Positions 6,296 through 10,960 of a stretch of DNA of 10,960 nucleotides are shown piece by piece (position 1 is the stretch's first letter; every line of letters begins with the position of its first letter). The stretch comes from Alphaproteobacteria bacterium (GTDB lineage: Bacteria > Pseudomonadota > Alphaproteobacteria > Rhodobacterales > Rhodobacteraceae): NCBI GenBank assembly GCA_030428025.1, contig JAUIBJ010000056.1, forward strand, positions 1 to 10,960. The letters are read 5' to 3'. Position numbers and translations under genes: made by a program. The notes under the pieces were generated by a model. That model did not search any database and was not told the origin of the DNA. It saw only the letters and a list, made by a program, of their open reading frames with translations.

Positions 6296-7555
6296 TCAGG
6301 TCCTTTTCGCTTCCGGCCTCGCCGGTGCCCGCAGGGGCAGGGTCAGGCAGAAGCGGCTGCCCTTGCCGCGCCCGTCGCTTTCGGCGCGCACGGTACCGCC
6401 ATGGGCGCGGGCGATCTCGCGGACATTGGCAAGCCCGAGCCCGGTGGAGCTTTCGCCGCCGGTGGGCCGGGCCGACAGCGTCTGGAACCGGCCGAAGGCG
6501 CGGTCGAGGTCGTCGGGCGTGAGCCCCTGACCGGTGTCGGCGACGGAGACGGTGGCACTGTCGGGGCCGGGCTCGAGCGTGACCTGCACGGCCCCGCCGG
6601 GGGGCGTGTATTTCACCGCGTTGCTGATCAGGTTGTCGATGGCAGAGATCACCAGCGGTTCGTCGAGTTCGGCCGGAATCGCCGGGGCCGGGTCGACCCT
6701 CAGGGCGATGGATTTGCGCGCGGCCTCCTCGCGGTTGGCCTCTGCGGCGATGCGCACGAGGCCGGTGAGGTCGCAGTCATGGCGGCCGAGGCGCAGAGCC
6801 TCGCCCTCGGCGCGGGCCCGGTCGAGCGTGGCGTCGATGAGCCCCGACATCCGGTCGGCATTGTCGATCACCCGGGCGAAGGCCGCCGCGACCCGGGCCA
6901 TGTCGGGCGTCCCGGCGCGGCTGCGGGCAAGGCCCAGCTCGGCCTGGGACATCATCGCCGAGAGCGGACGGCGCAGATCGTGGGCGATAAGCCCCATCAG
7001 CCCCGATTTCTGAGCATTCTCTCGGCGCAGTTCGCCATAGCCGCGCTGCAGCCGGGTGTTGAGCCGAGACAGATCGTCGATAAGACGCTGGCGCTCGGCC
7101 TCCACCGCCAGGCGGCGCAGTTCGGCCTCGGCGCGCAGGGCGAAGATGGTAGTGATGGCGGTGGCCACCTCCGATTGGGTGATGGGCGTGTCGGAGAAGA
7201 CGGCGAGGTGGCCTGCCACGTCGCCCCCGGCGTCGCGCAGGGGGATGCCGATATAGCCTTCGAGCCCCGCCTCGCGCGGGTAAAGATCGGCGATGCCGCA
7301 GGGCACGGTCAGGGTTTCGCCGGCATAGACCCGCGCGCAGGGGGTGCCCTCGAGCGAATAGCGTACGCCCTCCACGGCCTTCCGGTCCTGCATCGCGTAA
7401 AGCGCGCGGGCATGGCTGGGCGGCGTTCCCTCGCCATAGGTGACGACCACGAAGGTGGCATCGAGATGCCGGCTCAGCGCCTCGACCAGCGAGGCCAGCA
7501 TGCGGTGCCCGGTCTCGCCCGCGATGCTGCGCGCTATCAGGAGAACCTGGCTCAT
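6296..7555 (-). CDS. Soluble GAF-domain sensor histidine kinase
   Basis: A 419-residue two-component histidine kinase without a membrane segment, so it senses an internal signal. An N-terminal GAF-type sensor covers about 1-145 (ATFVVVTYGEG at 33-43, then GIADLYPREAGLEGYIGIPLRD at 87-108). A helical linker leads to the DHp H-box GLIAHDLRRPLSAMM (188-202) with phosphorylated H192. The ATPase domain follows: N-box DNLISNAVKYTPPGG (307-321), G1 DTGQGL (340-345), F-box FGRFQ (354-358) and G2 GLGLANVREIARAHGG (372-387). All catalytic motifs look intact. Cysteines C73 and C86 lie in the sensor. The frame runs upstream to a TTG at 7639, but ATG 7555 fits the GAF start and the TTG is probably the -35 box of its promoter. 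No response regulator is next to it, so it is an orphan here. It is followed after 65 bases by the RTX gene; control of that gene is possible but unproven. Confidence 0.94.
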   Translation of the reverse strand: MSQVLLIARSIAGETGHRMLASLVEALSRHLDATFVVVTYGEGTPPSHARALYAMQDRKAVEGVRYSLEGTPCARVYAGETLTVPCGIADLYPREAGLEGYIGIPLRDAGGDVAGHLAVFSDTPITQSEVATAITTIFALRAEAELRRLAVEAERQRLIDDLSRLNTRLQRGYGELRRENAQKSGLMGLIAHDLRRPLSAMMSQAELGLARSRAGTPDMARVAAAFARVIDNADRMSGLIDATLDRARAEGEALRLGRHDCDLTGLVRIAAEANREEAARKSIALRVDPAPAIPAELDEPLVISAIDNLISNAVKYTPPGGAVQVTLEPGPDSATVSVADTGQGLTPDDLDRAFGRFQTLSARPTGGESSTGLGLANVREIARAHGGTVRAESDGRGKGSRFCLTLPLRAPARPEAKRT

Positions 7556-7610
7556 CTCGGGGCTGTTCCGGGTCACGGGGCGCGCGGGCTCGGGATGTGG
7601 GCGATGGGAC

Positions 7611-7639
7611 AGCCTAGCCTGCCTTCGGTGAAAGATCAA
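7611..7639 (-). promoter_or_regulatory. Candidate promoter for the histidine kinase
   Basis: On the minus strand TTGATC (7634-7639), a 17-base spacer and TAGGCT (7611-7616). The -35 matches four of six and the -10 three of six, with a fitting spacer. Transcription would begin near 7604, giving a leader of about 50 bases before ATG 7555. The remaining bases from here to the pyrC stop hold only the RTX remnant. Confidence 0.35.
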
Positions 7640-7673
7640 ACCTGGCGAAGAGGGTCGGGCGCCCGGAGGGCCC

Positions 7674-7746
7674 TCAGCCGAATGTGAAATCGTCCCGGTC
7701 GATCACGCCGGTTTCGCCTTCCGGAGTGATGGTCTGGCCGCCCCGG
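7674..7746 (-). pseudogene. Orphan C-terminal remnant of a second RTX gene
   Basis: The last two dozen codons before the TGA at 7674-7676 read GQTITPEGETGVIDRDDFTFG, close to the end of the intact RTX protein (TIVLEGETGVIDENDFVFS). At DNA level 7698-7722 is identical over 25 bases to 4512-4536, with scattered matches on either side. No start codon, repeats or RTX body lie upstream: the similarity ends near 7746, and the pyrC stop is 83 bases further. In sequence and position it is the tail of an RTX gene whose body has been lost. The exact left limit of the remnant is uncertain. Convergence of a common RTX C-terminal motif cannot by itself give a matching reading frame ended by a stop, so a gene remnant is the best reading. 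Confidence 0.7.
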
Positions 7747-7828
7747 GTACATCCATACTCGTTACCTGCCCGTGCACCATGGCGGTATTGCGTCAGTTTT
7801 GCCTGTGGTTGCGAAGGGTGACGTCCGC

Positions 7829-8875
7829 TCAGCCGTCCACCCGCCAGTAGACCTCGAACCCCGGATCGAAGACCGTCACCGGCCCGTCCTCCGTCTCGAT
7901 CCTGGCGGGAAAGGCGGTGGGCGTCGCGCCTCGCGTCAGGGCGATCCTGTCGGTGTTCTCGGGCAGCCCGTAGAAGGCAGGGCCGTGGCGCGACGCGAAG
8001 CCTTCCAGCCGGTCGAGCGCGCCTTCCTCCTCGAAGACATGGGCCAGAAGGGGCAGGGTGTTGGTGGCGGTAAAGCAGCCCGCGCAGCCGCAGGCGCTTT
8101 CCTTGTTGGCATCGGTGTGCGGGGCGCTGTCGGTGCCGAGGAAAAAGCGCGCATCGCCCGAGGTGGCGGCCGCGCGCAGGGCCAGCCGGTGCTCCTCGCG
8201 CTTGGCCACGGGCAGGCAATAGTAATGCGGCCGGATGCCGCCCACCAGCAGGTGGTTGCGGTTGATGATCAGGTGATGGGTGGTGATCGTCGCGCCGAGC
8301 GTGCCGTCGCGCGACGTTTTCACATATTCCACCCCGTCTTGCGTGGTCAGGTGTTCCATCACCACCCGAAGGCCCGGGGTGGCCCGGCGGATCGGGTCGA
8401 GGACCCGGTCGATGAAAGCCGCCTCGCGGTCGAAGATATCGACCTCCGGGTCCGTCACCTCGCCGTGCACGCAAAGAGGGCAGCCGATCTCGGCCATCTT
8501 CTCCAGCACCCCTCGCACGCGGTCGAAATCGCGCACGCCCGAGGCCGAATTGGTGGTGGCCCCGGCAGGGTAGAGCTTGACGGCGGTCACCAGCCCGCTG
8601 GCATGGGCGCGCGCCACGTCCTCCGGGTCGGTGTCTTCCGTCAGGTAGAGCGTCATCAGCGGGGTGAAGCCGCTGCCGGGGGGCCGTGCGGCGAGAATGC
8701 GGGCACGATAGGCCTCGGCCTCGGCCCCGGTCACCACCGGCGGCACCAGATTGGGCATGATGATCGCCCGGCCGAAATGGCGGGCGCTTTCGGGGCAGAC
8801 GGCGCGCAGCACCGCGCCGTCGCGCAGATGCAGGTGCCAGTCATCGGGGCGGAGGAGGGTGACGCGCTGTGACAT
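7829..8875 (-). CDS. pyrC: Dihydroorotase, class II
   Basis: A 348-residue zinc enzyme that closes N-carbamoyl-aspartate to dihydroorotate, the third step of de novo pyrimidine synthesis. Its length and key residues match the E. coli-type (class II) enzyme. The metal site is complete: HxH in DDWHLHLRDG (H14, H16), the carboxylated lysine in VTAVKLYPAGATTNS (K100), H137 in CVHGEV, H175 in VVMEHLTTQDG, and D249 in LGTDSAPHT. The mobile-loop region AGATTNSASG (104-113) is present. The C-terminal CGCAGCFTA block (262-270) is typical of this class. The open frame runs on to 9652 but ATG 8875 gives MSQRVTLLRPDDWHLHL, the normal N-terminus; it has AAGG just before it. It lies 44 bases after the upstream hydrolase-like gene and is probably on the same transcript. 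The assignment is certain. Confidence 0.98.
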   Translation of the reverse strand: MSQRVTLLRPDDWHLHLRDGAVLRAVCPESARHFGRAIIMPNLVPPVVTGAEAEAYRARILAARPPGSGFTPLMTLYLTEDTDPEDVARAHASGLVTAVKLYPAGATTNSASGVRDFDRVRGVLEKMAEIGCPLCVHGEVTDPEVDIFDREAAFIDRVLDPIRRATPGLRVVMEHLTTQDGVEYVKTSRDGTLGATITTHHLIINRNHLLVGGIRPHYYCLPVAKREEHRLALRAAATSGDARFFLGTDSAPHTDANKESACGCAGCFTATNTLPLLAHVFEEEGALDRLEGFASRHGPAFYGLPENTDRIALTRGATPTAFPARIETEDGPVTVFDPGFEVYWRVDG

Positions 8876-8919
8876 AACCTTGCGCTTTACGCCATCGCGC
8901 GGCCCGGGGCCAGAGGCTC

Positions 8920-9870
8920 TCAGTCGGTGTTGCCGTCCTTTTCGTCGGCGAGCGCAGTCTCGGCTGCGTTGAGCGCCTTGCGGAAGGGCCGGGCACTGCG
9001 CCGCTTGAGCACCTCGTGGCAGAGCAGCATCACCAGCCGGTGCCGGCCGCGCGCCTCGAGATGGCGTAGCAGCGTGAACTGATAGGCCGGATCCTCGCGG
9101 CGGTTGCGCATCAGCCGTGCCGTGTTGATCGCCGTCAGCTTGTCGGCACTGAGCTGGGCCAGCATCCGGTAGAGCACCTGCATGCGAAGAAGCGCGGTCT
9201 CCAGATCCATGTCCAGGAAGCGCACGCGGATCTTGGTCACGTTGGGCCGGGTGAAGAGCGCGGCATGCATCGCGTCCAGATCGTTTTCCTGATCGTAGAC
9301 CACGAAGGCCCGCTCGGCGGCGTCCAGCATGTCGGGCGCATAGCCGAAGCGCGAGGTGAAATCGGTCCGGCGCATGTGGCGGAACCGGTCGTCCCAGTCG
9401 GTCACCCGCGGGTCGAGCGTTGCCTGGGGCTGCAGCACCAGTACCTTGGCGCCGGGCGCGGCTACCGAAAAGGCAGCGGCGGCATAGCCGCCCGGGCCCG
9501 CGCCATAGAAGATCACCTGCTCGAAATCCTCGAAGAAACCATCGTCGATCAGCCGGTCGAAGAAGCCGATCACATGACGGTCGCGAAACCAGGTGTCGCC
9601 GTCGCTGATCAGGCACAGCTGCGACCAGCCGAGCGCCTGCATCAGCTGCCAACCTACCGGATGGGCGCTGTCCGTCCGCGCCCGGATCGCCTCGAAGCTC
9701 TCGAAGGTCACCAGCAGGACGGGTTTCTTCTCGATGAAGGCCGCCACGTGGGAAGGGCCCAGCCGCTCGGCGAATCCGTCCTCATAGGCCAGATCCTGCA
9801 CCCGGCCGCACCAGTCGTCCCAGTTCAATCCGCTGAGATCGGCATCCGTCGGGGTGTTGCTGTCCTGCAT
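8920..9870 (-). CDS. Unassigned protein with a degenerate alpha/beta-hydrolase-like core
   Basis: A 316-residue soluble protein. I recognise no defined function. Residues 50-58 (PVLLVTFES) and 118-132 (QVIFYGAGPGGYAAA) look like the strands and nucleophile elbow of an alpha/beta hydrolase. At the elbow, the usual G-x-S-x-G-G is G-A-G-P-G-G (123-128), so the catalytic serine position is glycine 125. AKVLVLQPQATLDPR (141-155) follows as a further core strand, and a conserved-looking GDTWFRD (91-97) stands before the elbow. The C-terminal 80 residues are helical and Arg/Leu-rich, with the look of short helical repeats. There are no PAPS-reductase or SGG-type nucleotide motifs. It may be a non-catalytic binding protein. 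ATG 9870 follows GAGGACAG. It lies 44 bases before pyrC on the same strand and diverges from the MoxR-type gene. Being a gene is highly likely; the fold is tentative. Confidence 0.9.
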   Translation of the reverse strand: MQDSNTPTDADLSGLNWDDWCGRVQDLAYEDGFAERLGPSHVAAFIEKKPVLLVTFESFEAIRARTDSAHPVGWQLMQALGWSQLCLISDGDTWFRDRHVIGFFDRLIDDGFFEDFEQVIFYGAGPGGYAAAAFSVAAPGAKVLVLQPQATLDPRVTDWDDRFRHMRRTDFTSRFGYAPDMLDAAERAFVVYDQENDLDAMHAALFTRPNVTKIRVRFLDMDLETALLRMQVLYRMLAQLSADKLTAINTARLMRNRREDPAYQFTLLRHLEARGRHRLVMLLCHEVLKRRSARPFRKALNAAETALADEKDGNTD

Positions 9871-9940
9871 ACTACTCTGTCCTCGTCTCGCCCAACGCGG
9901 CAGACCGGTTGTTCACGGCCTTGTTGCCTGGTGATCTATC

Positions 9941-9957
9941 GGCGAAACTGGGCGAAA
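9941..9957. repeat. Tandem GGCGAAA pair in the divergent gap
   Basis: GGCGAAA at 9941-9947 and 9951-9957, one helical turn apart, lies between the hydrolase-like gene and the MoxR-type gene. It could be an operator for either. The rest of the 194-base gap (9871-10064) has an AT-richer stretch at about 9955-9970 and no clear sigma-70 promoter; TTGACG at 10013-10018 lacks a good partner -10 box. Confidence 0.3.
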
Positions 9958-10064
9958 TTTTGGAAAATCCGTGGGGTTTCTGCGGGCCGGTGCGGCTGCG
10001 GCGCCACGTCCCTTGACGCATGCAGGCAGGCGGGGCAGGAAAGAGATCTCAGGCGGAGGGCATG

Positions 10065-10960
10065 ATGACGACCAACTCCATCGACGAGGTGCAGGCTCTC
10101 CTGGCCGGGCAGGGCTATGTCTGCGGCCGGGCCTTGGGCACGGTGGTGTTCCTGGCGCTGCGGCTGGGCAAGCCGCTCTTTCTGGAGGGCGAGGCCGGCG
10201 TCGGCAAGACCGAGATCGCCAAGGCGCTGGCGACCGGTCTGGGCCGGCGGCTGATCCGGCTGCAATGTTACGAGGGGCTCGATGCGGCGAGTGCCGTCTA
10301 TGAGTGGAACTTTGCCGAACAGATGATCGCCATCCGCACCGCCGAGGCTTCGGGCGGGGTCGACCGCGAAACGTTGAAGGACGAACTCTTTACCGAGGAA
10401 TTCCTGATCGAGCGCCCGCTCCTGCAGGCCATGCGCCCGCAGGCCGGCGGCGCGCCCGTGCTGCTGATCGACGAGCTTGACCGTACCGACGAACCTTTCG
10501 AGGCCTTTTTGCTCGAGGCGCTTTCGGATTTCCAGGTGACGATCCCGGAACTCGGCACCATCCACGCCCCCGAGCCGCCTATCGTGGTGGTAACCTCGAA
10601 CCGCACGCGCGAGGTGCATGACGCCCTTAAGCGCCGCTGCCTCTATCACTGGGTCGACTACCCGGGCTTCGACCGCGAGATCGAGATCCTGCACGCCCGT
10701 GCCCCCGAGGCCGCCGAGGCGCTGTCCCGCGAGGTGGTGGCCTTCGTCCAGCGCCTGCGTACCGAGGATCTCTTCAAGAAACCCGGCGTGGCCGAAACCA
10801 TCGACTGGGCCAAGTGCCTGCTGGCGCTCGATGTGCTCGAACTCAGCCCCGAGGTGATCGCCGACACGATCGGCGCGATCCTGAAATATCAGGACGACAT
10901 CCAGAAACTTCAGGGGTCCGAGGCCAAGCGCATCCTCGACGAGGCCCGCGCCGGGCTGGA
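10065..10960 (+). CDS. MoxR/CoxD-like AAA+ ATPase (runs off the right edge)
   Basis: First 298 codons of a MoxR-family AAA+ ATPase. These act as chaperone-like ATPases, usually paired with a von Willebrand factor A protein encoded just downstream, and in CoxD they assist metal-cofactor assembly. Walker A is GEAGVGKT (42-49), Walker B is VLLIDELDR (132-140), and sensor 1 is VTSNRTREV (176-184), followed by LKRRCLYHWVDYP (188-200), the arginine-finger region. The blocks LQCYEGLDAASAVYEWNF (66-83) and QMIAIRTAE (86-94) are typical of the CoxD-like branch. ATG 10065 is preferred over the adjacent ATG 10062 because GGAGG lies 5 bases before it. A frame continues past the window edge, probably near its end given a usual length of about 300. 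It is the only plus-strand gene and diverges from the hydrolase-like gene. Family is secure; partner and substrate are not visible here. Confidence 0.95.
   Translation, partial: MTTNSIDEVQALLAGQGYVCGRALGTVVFLALRLGKPLFLEGEAGVGKTEIAKALATGLGRRLIRLQCYEGLDAASAVYEWNFAEQMIAIRTAEASGGVDRETLKDELFTEEFLIERPLLQAMRPQAGGAPVLLIDELDRTDEPFEAFLLEALSDFQVTIPELGTIHAPEPPIVVVTSNRTREVHDALKRRCLYHWVDYPGFDREIEILHARAPEAAEALSREVVAFVQRLRTEDLFKKPGVAETIDWAKCLLALDVLELSPEVIADTIGAILKYQDDIQKLQGSEAKRILDEARAGL

Noticed and set aside
6281..7687. A 468-codon plus-strand frame opposite the histidine kinase
   Set aside because: Shadow of the kinase, whose motifs are all present on the minus strand.
7674..8474. A 266-codon minus-strand frame joining part of pyrC to the RTX tail
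   Set aside because: The part over pyrC is out of frame with it and gives Arg/Pro/Gly-rich junk. Only the last codons after pyrC look like a gene remnant.
559..10023. An 11-base match (TTGACGCATGC) at 559-569 and 10013-10023
   Set aside because: A repeat this short is expected by chance several times in 11 kb, and the two sites do not stand at comparable positions to their genes.
9936..10694. A 252-codon minus-strand frame opposite the MoxR-type ATPase
   Set aside because: Opposite a gene with clear Walker motifs; no family signature of its own.

Overview
The window is high-GC, gene-dense DNA typical of an alphaproteobacterium. The gene content (class II dihydroorotase, OPRTase, DnaB, a cytosolic GAF histidine kinase, an RTX protein with the C-terminal style common in marine rhodobacters, a MoxR/CoxD-like ATPase) and the codon use fit Rhodobacterales (Rhodobacter/Roseobacter group). 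This placement is inference from protein style, not from a marker gene.

Layout. Nearly everything is on the minus strand, so transcription runs from right to left. From the right: a divergent plus-strand MoxR/CoxD-type AAA+ ATPase runs off the right edge (10065 onward). Then, on the minus strand: an unassigned protein with a degenerate alpha/beta-hydrolase-like core (8920-9870), pyrC (7829-8875), a short orphan C-terminal remnant of an RTX gene (7674 to about 7746), a soluble GAF sensor histidine kinase (6296-7555), a 580-residue protein made almost wholly of RTX calcium-binding nonapeptides (4488-6230), pyrE (3722-4396), a 230-base regulatory gap, dnaB (1998-3491), an OsmC-family protein (1424-1951), a class I SAM methyltransferase (597-1412), and the first 176 codons of an unrecognised helical protein that runs off the left edge (1-530).

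How it fits together. pyrC and pyrE are two steps of de novo UMP synthesis, and dnaB is the replicative helicase. These are housekeeping genes. The histidine kinase and RTX gene sit between pyrC and pyrE like an inserted accessory cassette, and the RTX tail remnant beside pyrC shares a 25-base exact match with the end of the intact RTX gene. The match suggests that RTX genes recombined at this spot. OsmC and methyltransferase probably form a two-gene unit with its own promoter over the end of dnaB.

No rRNA, tRNA, CRISPR array, intact transposase or integrase was seen. I found no gene set that I can defend as a new system. The best leads are the RTX/kinase insertion with its remnant, DnaA-box-like sites upstream of dnaB, and a shared GGTGGGTT motif in front of pyrE and dnaB.
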